From positions 1 to 18,334 of the forward strand of contig CAZQKR010000064.1 of the NCBI GenBank assembly GCA_964594045.1: a DNA stretch of 18,334 nucleotides, read 5' to 3'. Origin of the DNA: UBA2365 sp964594045. GTDB lineage: Bacteria; Bacteroidota; Bacteroidia; Chitinophagales; Saprospiraceae. Made by a program: the position numbers and the translations under genes. The notes under the pieces are model-generated. The model saw only the letters and a list, made by a program, of their open reading frames with translations. It did no database searches and was not told where the DNA came from. Each line of letters starts with the position of its first letter. Within the stretch, counting starts at the first letter, position 1. Shown piece after piece: positions 1-7,998 of this stretch.

Positions 1-37
1 AATTTTTGGCATTTTTGTTTGGTTTAATCATAGAATA

Positions 38-201
38 CACGGAGTAGTCACAGAGTGCCACGGAGAAATTTTACATTGTTGAAAAGTGTAAGACAGCGCA
101 GTAAAAGCCTCTGTGGTACTCTGTGCCTCCTCAGTGTAACTCTGTGAAACAAAGAAAAATTATACAGAGAGCCACGGAGTAGTCACGGATAGCCACGAAG
201 G
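38..201. repeat. Palindromic CACRGAG-type intergenic repeat
   Basis: Three related arms are visible. The left arm (38-65) and right arm (about 163-200) share CACGGAGTAGTCAC in direct orientation. The middle arm (about 109-150), built on CTCTGTG words, is their inverted counterpart, so the region can fold into long imperfect stems. Repeats built from CACAGAG/CTCTGTG words are common between Bacteroidota genes; this is recalled knowledge, not searched. No reading frame is convincing here. The element lies just beyond the stop of the membrane-protein gene at 235, so it may also act as a 3' mRNA structure. Confidence 0.6.
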
Positions 202-234
202 AAAATCAGGACTCATTGCCCATATTTATATCAA

Positions 235-690
235 TTACAGCGTCATCCTAAACATTGCCACTGCAATCAGGATTCCCAATGCATAGATCACCAGTATTAC
301 GATGGTCATAATACCAGTGAATTTGAATAATGATTTGAGATTCGCAAATGCGGAAGTGATCAGAGCCTGATCCTTGAGGAACAGCCCGGGTTTGATCCGG
401 TTTGAAAACCTGTACAGATATGTTACAGGAATAAAATAAATCAAGGCTATAACGAAATAGATGATCCCGACCAGACCAAACTCCGGCCCGAACCCATAAT
501 CCTCATACATGGAGACATTGGCGAACATCATAAAAATGCCGAATACGATCAGCAATACCATCATCACATAACCCATGATGGCCAGTAACTTACCCCATTT
601 AGCAGTGTTCAAAAGATAATGTTTGATCTCGCTTGTGAATTCGATCGTTTTAAGCTGTTCTTCTGTAGTGTTTTGTTCAAAGTTTTCCAT
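235..690 (-). CDS. DUF5362-like small integral membrane protein
   Basis: A 151-residue protein with a soluble acidic N terminus (about 1-33) and three hydrophobic segments at about 35-57, 71-93 and 124-147. A basic stretch, YRFSNRIKPG (93-102), follows the second helix. Size, helix layout and the YRFSNRIK motif fit my memory of the DUF5362 family of Bacteroidota inner-membrane proteins, whose function is unknown. The ATG at 690 lies 61 bp after the lipoprotein gene on the same strand, so it could be the last gene of the protease-lipoprotein transcript. No catalytic motif is visible. Confidence 0.8.
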   Translation of the reverse strand: MENFEQNTTEEQLKTIEFTSEIKHYLLNTAKWGKLLAIMGYVMMVLLIVFGIFMMFANVSMYEDYGFGPEFGLVGIIYFVIALIYFIPVTYLYRFSNRIKPGLFLKDQALITSAFANLKSLFKFTGIMTIVILVIYALGILIAVAMFRMTL

Positions 691-751
691 AAATTATAGT
701 GTTTAAAATTTTCCCAAGGTGTTGACTTTCCTGATCCCAACCTGATTTGGA

Positions 752-1273
752 CTACCTGATCCGCTTAAATTTTTCCGAAAGCAGATCTTTATCGATATAA
801 TCATTCAATTCCCTTTCCAGATCCCCGAAATCCGACTTCTTTCCACAATCCCATAGTTCCGTGAGCGGGTCACTGTCCATGATGTTATTATTTAATTCCG
901 TGATCGTGGGTGCATCTTTAAGCTTCGAGTAGGCTTCATAGGTGTATTTCAAAAACGCAACATGCTTCCCGATGCCGCGGTTGTCCAAAAGATAACCCTT
1001 ATGCAAAGGCATGGGCAAAGCCAGTTTTTCTCCTAAAACCAGGTCAGTCGGGTGTGGATAGGATAAGATCTGCATTTTGTCTTCCGACAAAATGACCGGC
1101 ACCCGGTGACTATAATCCTTTTTGGTCTTATATATGATCACATGAGGCAATGCGGCAAAAAACTCTGTGGTTTTGGCCGGAACCGAAGGAACATTTTTAT
1201 CCCCGTTTTTTTGCATCGGTTTACATGCCGGCATGGCAAAAACGATCAAAATAAGGATCAATATACTTTTCAT
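752..1273 (-). CDS. Conserved lipoprotein, function unknown
   Basis: A 173-residue protein opening with a lipoprotein signal peptide: a hydrophobic stretch at residues 4-13, then the lipobox MPAC with the acylated Cys at 17. A Lys/Asn-rich linker follows, then a compact domain from about residue 37. The segment around YLLDNRGIGKHVAFLKYTYE (about 95-114) looks like a conserved Bacteroidota family of unknown function that I recognise from memory. The start codon overlaps the stop of the C10 protease gene in an ATGA arrangement (1270-1273), so translation is probably coupled. C10 proteases elsewhere (SpeB/Spi in Streptococcus, Bfp/Bfi in Bacteroides) often have a small inhibitor encoded next to them. 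That makes an inhibitor role conceivable, but no inhibitor motif was recognised. Confidence 0.85.
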   Translation of the reverse strand: MKSILILILIVFAMPACKPMQKNGDKNVPSVPAKTTEFFAALPHVIIYKTKKDYSHRVPVILSEDKMQILSYPHPTDLVLGEKLALPMPLHKGYLLDNRGIGKHVAFLKYTYEAYSKLKDAPTITELNNNIMDSDPLTELWDCGKKSDFGDLERELNDYIDKDLLSEKFKRIR

Positions 1274-3912
1274 CTTTGGACTATAATTTTTTTGGTTAAC
1301 ATACCTTCATTAGTCAACACCCGGACAAAATAAATACCCTCAGGAATATCTTCAATTGACCATTTGATCACACGATCAGCCATTTCAAAGTTTACCGTTT
1401 TTAATCGCCTGCCCTGAAGATCTGTTAAAAAGATTTCATTCATTGAACCGGGAATTTCCCTTAGATCGATCATTATAAAATCACTTGCAGGATTGGGATA
1501 TACCCTGATCCCGGATTGGCCGGCAACAACTTCCGTTGCGCTGACGACACTGCGCGTGATGCTCAAATCCAGCAAATAGGTTCCGATGTTGCCTTCAAAA
1601 TAGGGCATCACTTTAAAATAGACCGTGCCGCCATTGTTTAACACTACATTACCCGTCATGACATCATCATAGGATTCGGAATAAGTTGTTCCGTTGGTTG
1701 AATAAGTTAACAATGCATCAACAGTATATGTTTGTCCGTTTCCACTGTTATAAGCGTCATGCAACCTCGGTTTGATCGTATATTTGTATCCTGCAGGCAT
1801 TACGATCTTGTAGTAATCAATATCGGTTTGGAGGTTCAGATTTGAGCCATTGGTGTTTTTCGTAGCGCTGTTACCCGAAAAGCTGATTGGCAGTTGATAT
1901 GCCTGTTCCTGTGAATTGTTGTTTTCGTATCCGTCTGCCTGGATGGCAGGAGCCTCCACAATTACATATATGGGATTGGAATAATAATAGCTGCCCGCAT
2001 AGTACCAGTTGGATGTTCCCTGGGTCTGATAAGCAATTTCCAGAAGGTACGTACCCGGAGCTACAGTAATGATCCCTGTATAGTTATTCCCGTTATTGTA
2101 ATGATAGGTTGGTTTTAACCCGTTGCTTTCGGTCAGCACCTGGATATTTTGTGCCCAGGAGCCATCTAGGTTTGCAAGATTAACACGATATTTTCCATAA
2201 AAAGTATTGCTCCCGTCATTGGTTACGTCCACATTCACTGTTGTGGACAATCCTTGTATAAGTTTTCCTCCATTGGTAGTGATGGTGAAATCTGAATAGG
2301 TTTCTATGTCTGCCCAGTAATATATTTCAAACTGTTTCCAATTGTCGTAATTGCCATTTCCGACAATACTCCAATCCTGGGTAGATGTTTTATAAAAAAT
2401 TGCTACGTGATAATCTCCCGGAACAAATGCTGCAAATCCCGGATTGCTGAAAGTAATGGTCTTATAATAGCCATTTTGCAGGCTGACATCATTCACAGCT
2501 ATAAAATCAACAAAATCATTATCGCTGTTGAACACTGCCGCACCGAGTTGACCCGAAAAGCTCCCGGTACCCAGATTGGCAACATTTACGGTCAGTTCGA
2601 AATCGCTTCTGAACCAGATGGATTCTTCGATATTTATTTCTGAATAGAGATTAAGATCAAATTTGTCGGAAGAAGTGCTTGTAGGAACTGGTTCAACACC
2701 GATCAATACCTGTTGCCGGTCATTGTAACTGTATGAACCTCCTCCGATCCCTCCGCTGTTTGGATTGAGTGCATTCATGGCAAAATATCCGTCATATGAA
2801 CCACCCCAACCCCAGTTGAAATGGAAGTAATCACTGGAGTTATACCCGTCGCAAACAAAGGCATGGCAACCTTCACCGCATCCCAGGTAAATGATCGGTC
2901 TGCCTGCATCCAGTTCAGTTTTCAGTTTACTGATCCAGCCAGAGGCAGAAAAGTTGCTCTTAAAGATACCCTGTATGGTATTTTTATAGCCGAAATATGT
3001 TTTGAGCGCATATTCCGTCGAGGTCGTATCTGTGCTTCCGGAGGAAAGCACGCGTGCCGAACTGCCATTCGGGGAATAATTCATATTGACGCTTACTCCG
3101 CAGTGGTACATCAGGGTGGCTATGGCATTTTTCTGTGCAGTGGTACTGGACGCAGTCAATTGGTTGGGCATATTGGACCAGTTGTAGGCGGTACTTCCGA
3201 AATTTGCCGAGAGCGTGCCATAGTTTGAATGCGCGTAGGAATGGAATCCGGAACCTTTAGCCGGGTGATTCCAGTACTTCATGACCTGGGCCATGGCGGT
3301 TGCCACACAACCGGTGACTGATCTTTTGCTCAATGAGTAGTCATAGGGGCACAGATCATTATAATAAGGTGCCTGGTTCCATTTGGTCTGGATCAACGGG
3401 GAAACGGACGTTTCGGCACTCTCGCTTTCCAATGGAATTCCTGTCAATAAGGCCTGCCATTTTTCTGATATGTCGGGAGAAGGCAAGGGGATATTTTCGA
3501 TCACATACCGGATCTCATCCCTGTAATCATCGAGCCATTTCTGTAGGGCAGGCGGCAAATCTTCCGGGTCAAAAGATCCCTGGTCAGAATAAGCTAAAAC
3601 AGGTAGGAGCCGGTCGTCACCTGCTATGATGACAAACCCTTCCTGGTCAATGTTGAACACATAAAAAGGAGTAATCAGCTCCATGGCACTTTCTGTTTGT
3701 TCAGGATCGCTTTGAGCAAATATGGGTTCAGCAGCATAGATCAACTCCAGAATGCTTGCATGCCGGCCGAATGTCAACTCAGTGTTTGAAACAGCCTCAT
3801 TTGACAGAAAGGACTGTGCCACTTTTTGGGCTGTCTGCAAAGTGACGGGATCCGCCAAAAGAGCGATAGGGCAGGTGATGACCAAAATCAGAAGTGAAAG
3901 ATATCTTTTCAT
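1270..3912 (-). CDS. Secreted C10 (streptopain-like) cysteine protease with T9SS sorting domain
   Basis: An 880-residue secreted protease. Residues 1-20 are a signal peptide. Residues 21-150 match the inhibitory pro-region of the SpeB/Spi type (FYVFNIDQEGFVIIAGDDR at 83-101). The C10 catalytic domain covers about 170-410. The nucleophile is Cys202 in SVTGCVATAMAQVMKYW and the catalytic His is His350 in GCHAFVCDGY, followed by the family's aromatic FHFNWGWGGSYDGYF. The Cys-His spacing of 148 equals that of streptopain (Cys192/His340 in zymogen numbering, from memory). Two beta-sandwich (CARDB/Ig-like) regions follow at about 415-530 and 535-652, then a PPC-like domain at about 660-785. The C terminus (800-880: YPNPASDF, LTDLQGR, GIYFVRV) is a type A T9SS sorting domain, so export across the outer membrane and surface attachment or release are expected. 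The gene overlaps the next gene (lipoprotein) by 4 bp. Confidence 0.95.
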   Translation of the reverse strand: MKRYLSLLILVITCPIALLADPVTLQTAQKVAQSFLSNEAVSNTELTFGRHASILELIYAAEPIFAQSDPEQTESAMELITPFYVFNIDQEGFVIIAGDDRLLPVLAYSDQGSFDPEDLPPALQKWLDDYRDEIRYVIENIPLPSPDISEKWQALLTGIPLESESAETSVSPLIQTKWNQAPYYNDLCPYDYSLSKRSVTGCVATAMAQVMKYWNHPAKGSGFHSYAHSNYGTLSANFGSTAYNWSNMPNQLTASSTTAQKNAIATLMYHCGVSVNMNYSPNGSSARVLSSGSTDTTSTEYALKTYFGYKNTIQGIFKSNFSASGWISKLKTELDAGRPIIYLGCGEGCHAFVCDGYNSSDYFHFNWGWGGSYDGYFAMNALNPNSGGIGGGSYSYNDRQQVLIGVEPVPTSTSSDKFDLNLYSEINIEESIWFRSDFELTVNVANLGTGSFSGQLGAAVFNSDNDFVDFIAVNDVSLQNGYYKTITFSNPGFAAFVPGDYHVAIFYKTSTQDWSIVGNGNYDNWKQFEIYYWADIETYSDFTITTNGGKLIQGLSTTVNVDVTNDGSNTFYGKYRVNLANLDGSWAQNIQVLTESNGLKPTYHYNNGNNYTGIITVAPGTYLLEIAYQTQGTSNWYYAGSYYYSNPIYVIVEAPAIQADGYENNNSQEQAYQLPISFSGNSATKNTNGSNLNLQTDIDYYKIVMPAGYKYTIKPRLHDAYNSGNGQTYTVDALLTYSTNGTTYSESYDDVMTGNVVLNNGGTVYFKVMPYFEGNIGTYLLDLSITRSVVSATEVVAGQSGIRVYPNPASDFIMIDLREIPGSMNEIFLTDLQGRRLKTVNFEMADRVIKWSIEDIPEGIYFVRVLTNEGMLTKKIIVQR

Positions 3913-4262
3913 GACCCGGTAAATTTTGGTGTTCTTTTAATCTTCATGTTGAGCAAAATTCATGTTTGCTTCTTCGCTTTCCGGCTTTAACAGTTGTCGG
4001 TGAGGTCTTTTAAGCTGCAAATATTCAACTACAATATACTGAAATCCGAAGTAACTGTTGAACGTATTTTTTCTCAAGCCGAAATATAGGGAATTTTTGT
4101 GAAAGTGTCAAAAAATACAGAATAAGCTTTTGCAATTCAACAGTAAAATCTTTAAAGGTTTTTAATCAACTTCATTAAAAATTTTAACAATGATTCCGGA
4201 TGGCCATAAAATACGGGTCATTCCAATTCTGGCAACATACCTAAGATGATTTCTTTGATTGG
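3913..4262. other. Gene-free spacer between higA and the protease gene
   Basis: This 350-bp AT-rich stretch has no credible reading frame. It should hold the protease promoter: on the minus strand GAATTTTG (3955-3962) is a near match to the Bacteroidota -7 box TAnnTTTG, about 45 bases before the ATG. A 9-bp inverted repeat, ACTGTTGAA at 4054-4062 and TTCAACAGT at 4136-4144, is visible but its arms are 73 bp apart. No convincing terminator for higA was found. Confidence 0.35.
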
Positions 4263-4706
4263 TTATACCGGTTCTTTCACATCTGCGATCGTTTTTTTTG
4301 TGTTCATCAATGATGCATCCCTGAATTTCCGGTTTATTTCGTTTTGCAATGGATAAGGCTGATTGAATACTTGCTGATTGAGTTTAAAGTAGGTAGCCAG
4401 ATTCCTTATGGTTTCTTTAGAAAGACCTTTGCTGTAATTGAGCATTTTTGAAACGGTTCCTTTGGACAAGTTCAGAATTTCACTCAGATCCTTTGCATTT
4501 AATTGATGTTCTTTCATCAATGCTTTGATCGTTTCAACCGGGTTCAGTTCGGAAAATCTGATGTTTTCAGTTTCCCACTTTTCAACCAATAAAGTGAGCA
4601 ATTCAACTTCATCGCTTTCCCTGGTCGATGGATCTTTTACCAGTTCATGAAGTTTGTTACAGTAAGCTTCGTATTGTGATGATGATTTGATTATGTTATA
4701 TTCCAT
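4263..4706 (-). CDS. higA: HigA-type antitoxin, XRE-family HTH
   Basis: A 147-residue antitoxin that neutralises the HigB mRNA interferase and represses its own operon. The N-terminal part (1-50) is helical. Residues 57-112 form a Cro/C1-type helix-turn-helix: ETIKALMKEHQLNAKDLSEI then LNLSKGTVSKMLNYSKGLS, with recognition helix around SKGTVSKMLN. The gene begins 9 bp after the higB stop, in the toxin-first order that is the hallmark of higBA. The last ~25 residues (after QPYPLQN) extend past the usual HTH domain. The 27-bp palindrome upstream of higB is the likely binding site. Family assignment is strong from both domain and neighbour. Confidence 0.92.
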   Translation of the reverse strand: MEYNIIKSSSQYEAYCNKLHELVKDPSTRESDEVELLTLLVEKWETENIRFSELNPVETIKALMKEHQLNAKDLSEILNLSKGTVSKMLNYSKGLSKETIRNLATYFKLNQQVFNQPYPLQNEINRKFRDASLMNTKKTIADVKEPV

Positions 4707-4715
4707 TACAATTAA

Positions 4716-5048
4716 TTAATAGTTGTCAATTTTATACTGCAGGTTTTCACTGCATATTTTATCGTATTCAGCGTGTGTGCCTATCCAGTTAATGTAAAGA
4801 TGTACGTTTCTCTGACCAAAGTAATAAGAACAGATCATTCTAAATTTATTTCCTCCTATATTAAATACAACTCGTTCACTCTTGTTACCCAAAATATCTG
4901 CGCTTCCGAATGTGCTTACCATATCCTGTGGTTTTTCCCAATCTGCATGTGATATCATTCTGACCCAAACACCAAAATGTACGAATGAGTGCTTATGGTC
5001 ATCTGTATAATCCTGAATAGTCTTTAACTTGATCACATGTACCTTCAT
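4716..5048 (-). CDS. higB: HigB-type mRNA interferase toxin
   Basis: A 110-residue toxin of the RelE superfamily, HigB branch, which cuts mRNA on the ribosome. Diagnostic family motifs are all present in order: ADWEKPQDM (35-43), FGSADILGN (about 46-54), VVFNIGGNKFRMI (about 60-72) and the near-invariant WIGTHAEYDKI close to the C terminus (about 88-98). Length is normal for the family and there is no truncation, so the toxin is probably active and held by the adjacent HigA. The ATG at 5048 lies 17 bp inside the palindromic operator at 5065-5091. A near-consensus -7 box (TATTCTTG on the minus strand, 5054-5061) sits between them. Confidence 0.95.
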   Translation of the reverse strand: MKVHVIKLKTIQDYTDDHKHSFVHFGVWVRMISHADWEKPQDMVSTFGSADILGNKSERVVFNIGGNKFRMICSYYFGQRNVHLYINWIGTHAEYDKICSENLQYKIDNY

Positions 5049-5064
5049 AACTACAAGAATAGCT

Positions 5065-5091
5065 AATTAGTTTCACAATGTGAAATTAATT
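5065..5091 (-). promoter_or_regulatory. Putative HigA operator (27-bp palindrome)
   Basis: The core TTTCACAATGTGAAA (5071-5085) is a perfect inverted repeat of 7-bp arms around one base. Outside it, after one unpaired base on each side (G5070 and T5086), the flanks AATTA (5065-5069) and TAATT (5087-5091) are again complementary, giving 12 of 13 paired positions per arm. It lies immediately upstream of higB and next to a near-consensus -7 box (5054-5061), which is where an autorepressing HigA or HigBA complex should bind. Confidence 0.7.
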
Positions 5092-5132
5092 GATCATTTA
5101 TTTTCATTCACCAGTGTCCGACAAAAATTCTT

Positions 5133-5322
5133 GATTTCTCGCTCCGCTCGAACCTGTCCCGATCGAATAGGATGAGCATCGGGAATGACGAGGCTTTCAG
5201 GGGATTTAGGAGAGAAGGGAGTAGGCGGCGGCATTGCCGCCACCTAACCCTTAACCCAAACAACTAACTGTCTGTCATTCCTGACGCTACGATCAGGACA
5301 GGTTCGAGTGAAGTGAGAAATC
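5133..5322. repeat. MITE-like inverted-repeat element between higBA and parDE
   Basis: The left arm (5133-5192) and right arm (5272-5322) are imperfect inverted copies about 50 bp long. The left arm starts GATTTCTCGCTCCGCTCGAA and the reverse complement of the right arm starts GATTTCTCACTTCACTCGAA; both continue with CCTGTCC and end in GGAATGAC. The ~80-bp interior contains a strong GC hairpin (5222-5246, arms TAGGCGGCGGCA and GCCGCCACCTA, one mismatch). Arms of this kind occur as dispersed intergenic repeats in Bacteroidota genomes (recalled, not searched). No transposase is encoded. The rest of 5092-5477 shows nothing else. Confidence 0.7.
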
Positions 5323-5477
5323 TCTTAAGTTCTGAAGGTCAGAAGTGGTTTGAAATATTTGTTTACTGAAAATAAGCTGGCAAATAACAACTGCCATATA
5401 CTGGCAACTGCCATCGATCAGGTTTTATTGAGCAATGAGTAAGAATTTCTTTACACAAATTATATTTATGTAAATAT

Positions 5478-5777
5478 TTATTCATGAAGATGCTGGTCAA
5501 TATCCATTTGCTGATGTAAAATACGGTCGATAAAATTTTTCTTTTCAGTAATTTTATAGATGATCATATGGGATTTTACATTTAATCTTCTGTGACCTTT
5601 TTTAACTTCATCAATCGGCTTACCCATTTCAGCGTTTTTACAAATATGATCAATAGACTGAAATATTTCCCTGAAATATTTGTTCGCCTGCTGCTTAGAC
5701 CATTGATCGGATGTATATAGCCAAATGCTGTCCAGATCCTTCAGGGCGAGTTTACTGATTTCGTAACTGAATACCAT
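5478..5777 (-). CDS. parE: ParE/RelE-superfamily toxin
   Basis: A 99-residue toxin. The N terminus FSYEISKLALKDLDSIWLYT is the typical ParE strand-helix opening, followed by WSKQQANKYFREIFQSIDHI. The core strands GHRRLNVKSHMIIYKI and IDRILHQQMDIDQHL contain the Arg, His and hydrophobic pattern of the fold (HQQMD close to the usual HxxMD). ParE proteins poison DNA gyrase, but some members act otherwise, so the target is inferred. The ATG overlaps the parD stop by one base (TAATG, 5775-5779), so the pair is translationally coupled. Length is normal. Confidence 0.92.
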   Translation of the reverse strand: MVFSYEISKLALKDLDSIWLYTSDQWSKQQANKYFREIFQSIDHICKNAEMGKPIDEVKKGHRRLNVKSHMIIYKITEKKNFIDRILHQQMDIDQHLHE

Positions 5778-6019
5778 TACTTGTAGCGTTGATTCAGTTC
5801 TTCGAGATAACTTACCGGATCAAAGTCTTTTATATAACCGCTTTTTTCGCCTGCTTCAATTGCTTCCCTGAGTAATTTGATTTTCTGCTCTCTTTCATCC
5901 ACCAGCCTGAGGCCTTCCCTGATCACTTCGCTGGCAGAAGCATATCTGCCCGAATTAATACTGTTTTCAATAATTTGTTCGAAATAATCACCCAATGTTA
6001 CCGATGTGTTCTTTGCCAT
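5777..6019 (-). CDS. parD: ParD-family antitoxin, ribbon-helix-helix
   Basis: An 80-residue antitoxin. Residues 1-45 form a ribbon-helix-helix DNA-binding domain: strand TSVTLGDYF, then helices with the typical SGRYASASEVIREGLRLV signature. The acidic C-terminal part (EAGEKSGYIKDFDPVSYLEELNQRYK) is the segment that would wrap the toxin. It precedes parE with a one-base stop/start overlap. The start at 6019 is supported by a consensus promoter 16 bp upstream and by alignment of the N-terminal strand with ParD proteins. It presumably represses its own promoter through the palindrome overlapping the -7 box. Confidence 0.93.
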   Translation of the reverse strand: MAKNTSVTLGDYFEQIIENSINSGRYASASEVIREGLRLVDEREQKIKLLREAIEAGEKSGYIKDFDPVSYLEELNQRYK

Positions 6020-6034
6020 TTCATCTTTTTATTG

Positions 6035-6055
6035 CAAATATACCAATATTTGGTA
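6035..6055 (-). promoter_or_regulatory. parDE promoter with overlapping ParD operator
   Basis: On the minus strand, TATATTTG (complement of 6035-6042) fits the Bacteroidota -7 consensus TAnnTTTG exactly and lies 16 bp before the parD ATG. The inverted repeat TACCAATATTTGGTA (6041-6055; arms of 6 bp, 3-bp centre) overlaps the upstream edge of this box by two bases. A repressor bound there would block the promoter, as expected for autoregulation by ParD or the ParDE complex. Confidence 0.7.
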
Positions 6056-6357
6056 TTTGAATTAAGTATTTGTAATTATTTGGGTTGAAAGTCTTTTAGT
6101 CTTCAGTCTTTTAGCCAATGATCAATACCTGAGTCAAAAATTCATTTTCGAGGCAAAATCAGTGTCTTTTGTACAATGTATGCGCTCAAATCTAACAGAC
6201 AAACAGACTTATCAGCTAACAACCTAAATCATTACAAGTATTTTTAATTTTTATTCAAAAATTCGTTCATTCCTTTCCCCGCACATTCATCGGAAACCTT
6301 ATGATCAGAAGCTAATGAAAATACCTTTCTCCTGTTTACAAAATCTCCGAGACACAA
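6056..6357. other. Gene-free AT-rich spacer
   Basis: About 300 bp with no credible gene. The only structure noticed is a short direct repeat, AGTCTTTTAG, occurring twice around 6090-6115. Nothing else can be supported. Confidence 0.3.
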
Positions 6358-6903
6358 TTACAAACAAGAAATTCTTTCACCTTCCATCAATCTGAAATCC
6401 TTCCACTGAACATAGTTCTCTTTCGTGAGCTTTATATCTAAATGATTAGCCAGTTTTTCCCGATACATTTTTTTATACGTTCTGGGAACGAGGAAGATGA
6501 TCCTGGTCTGAGGATCTGCTACCTCCGAGATCCTCTTTTTCAATGAACCCAGGTTTTCTTCGGAAAAAAGTTTTTCCAGGTTTTCAAGGTGAATTCCTCC
6601 TTCGGCACTCCTGTCCCTGATCAATAGCGGTTCATTGATCATATCCATTAGGAAAATTCCATGGTGTCGTAAGCAGGTCAGCAACTTTTCGTATTCCTTT
6701 GGAGTCGAAGGTCTGACGCCAAAATAATGATGAAAGATGGTTGCCGGCAAACTGGTATCCTGTTCTATAGCGAGTGAAGCGGAGCATTTCTCCGGAATTT
6801 TATAGAAATAGGATTTTTGATTGGGGGGAGGCGCTTCCCCGATAAGCAGGGTTCGGATTTGATTGGGTTTGTATTGATTGGATAGATATTCGTAGTTTAT
6901 CAT
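6358..6903 (-). CDS. Uncharacterised protein with a weak uracil-DNA-glycosylase-like motif
   Basis: A 181-residue soluble protein that I do not firmly recognise. Near the N terminus, IRTLLIGEAPPPNQKSYFYK (17-36) is a hydrophobic strand followed by G-E-A-P-P, similar to the motif after the first core strand in uracil-DNA-glycosylase-superfamily proteins. A later strand, TRIIFLVPRTYKKMY, could correspond to the second core strand, but the HPS-type catalytic loop is not seen. The ATG at 6903 is followed by a normal N terminus. It stands alone, about 340 bp from parD and 95 bp from the FRG gene on the same strand. No signal peptide or membrane segment is present. The coding call is good; the fold is a guess. 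Confidence 0.75.
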   Translation of the reverse strand: MINYEYLSNQYKPNQIRTLLIGEAPPPNQKSYFYKIPEKCSASLAIEQDTSLPATIFHHYFGVRPSTPKEYEKLLTCLRHHGIFLMDMINEPLLIRDRSAEGGIHLENLEKLFSEENLGSLKKRISEVADPQTRIIFLVPRTYKKMYREKLANHLDIKLTKENYVQWKDFRLMEGERISCL

Positions 6904-6997
6904 GGGTGGGAATTTGACGCTGAGAATTTTTAAATTTTAAACGGAATACAACTTAGACTATCCAAAAAGTGTAACAAAAAACCAAACTGATTGGATG

Positions 6998-7813
6998 TCA
7001 ACTTAACTTACTTTTTGATGACTGCCATGCTCTGAGTTTTAGTAAATCGAATAAAGATGCAGAAAAACCTTCTAAATCAGGGAAAAGAATATCAGGCCTG
7101 ATATTCAATTTACGCAATCTTGACAAGAATTCAAATTTTAGATTATTACTAATGATGAGCTTGCATAAAGGAGAGTTGTTTTTATTAATTTTAGTTTTCA
7201 ATGCATTATATATTAACAAATAATGGTCTTTCGAGATGTCCGCGCCTACAGTAAAACTTCCCTGTTGAAAACTATACCTCATTGTTTCATAGTTAGTCAT
7301 AATAGCAGAAATGTGATCACTATCCTGTTCATTCTTATACAAAAGATCAGAGTCCTCTGTATATGAAGGGTTGTTCATTAATGTACCCAAAGTACTTTGA
7401 TTAAAAATGAAAACTCCTGCATGGTCATCAAAATTCGAACATACTGCAAAATACAAAGCTATAAATGGGGATGCAGTCCAATCCAAAAGTCGGGTAGGTG
7501 CACCATAATGTTGCATAATAGAATTTAACAAAACAACATTTCCAGTTTTGAAATCTTCAGGTTTAATCTTTGGATAATGATGAACTTTTATTTTAAATTC
7601 TCTAAAAATGGTTTTTTCATATTTCAAACCTAACTCTCTGGTTATTCCAAATTCATCAAGTATCCTTAAAATACTTGGCTTAAGAGTCCATTCCACTTTT
7701 GATTGACCTCTGAATAAATAATTTGGAAACCAATCATCCTGAAGTTTAAGATGCTCTATCACGTCAGTAAACTCCTTCCAGCTATTAATAGAAATTTCAG
7801 GCCAACTATTCAT
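6998..7813 (-). CDS. FRG-domain protein
   Basis: A 271-residue cytosolic protein carrying the FRG domain. The name-giving motif is at residues 33-36 (LFRG, in NYLFRGQSKVEWTLKPSILR). The second conserved block, HYGAPTRLLDWTASPFIALYFAV, covers 102-124. The FRG domain has no firmly established biochemical activity; it is widespread on mobile and accessory DNA and has been suggested to act in conflict or defence settings. Base composition is low: one counted line (7021-7080) has 21 G+C of 60, lower than the RHS repeats. About 190 bp separate it from the YD-repeat fragment upstream, so it may have its own promoter. The C-terminal third has no recognised motif. Confidence 0.88.
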   Translation of the reverse strand: MNSWPEISINSWKEFTDVIEHLKLQDDWFPNYLFRGQSKVEWTLKPSILRILDEFGITRELGLKYEKTIFREFKIKVHHYPKIKPEDFKTGNVVLLNSIMQHYGAPTRLLDWTASPFIALYFAVCSNFDDHAGVFIFNQSTLGTLMNNPSYTEDSDLLYKNEQDSDHISAIMTNYETMRYSFQQGSFTVGADISKDHYLLIYNALKTKINKNNSPLCKLIISNNLKFEFLSRLRKLNIRPDILFPDLEGFSASLFDLLKLRAWQSSKSKLS

Positions 7814-7998
7814 TAATAAAAGTTTTAATTAAAGAATCATTTTTCTAAATCTGAGTTAAAGATTTGATGGTTTAATGATTATGCAGTAAACAAAAAAAAT
7901 CATGCAGATCCAAAACATTTGATTCTGAGGAATTATCCTATTAATTTCTAACAATACAACTCATTTTTATTAGAATCTACAAACTGTTTCTTTACGGA

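Noticed and set aside
2821..3228. Plus-strand frame opposite the protease domain
   Set aside because: It is antisense to the well-supported C10 catalytic domain, with Arg/Gly-rich random composition.
5133..5322. Insertion sequence
   Set aside because: It has inverted arms but only ~80 bp inside and no transposase frame; at most a MITE-like element.
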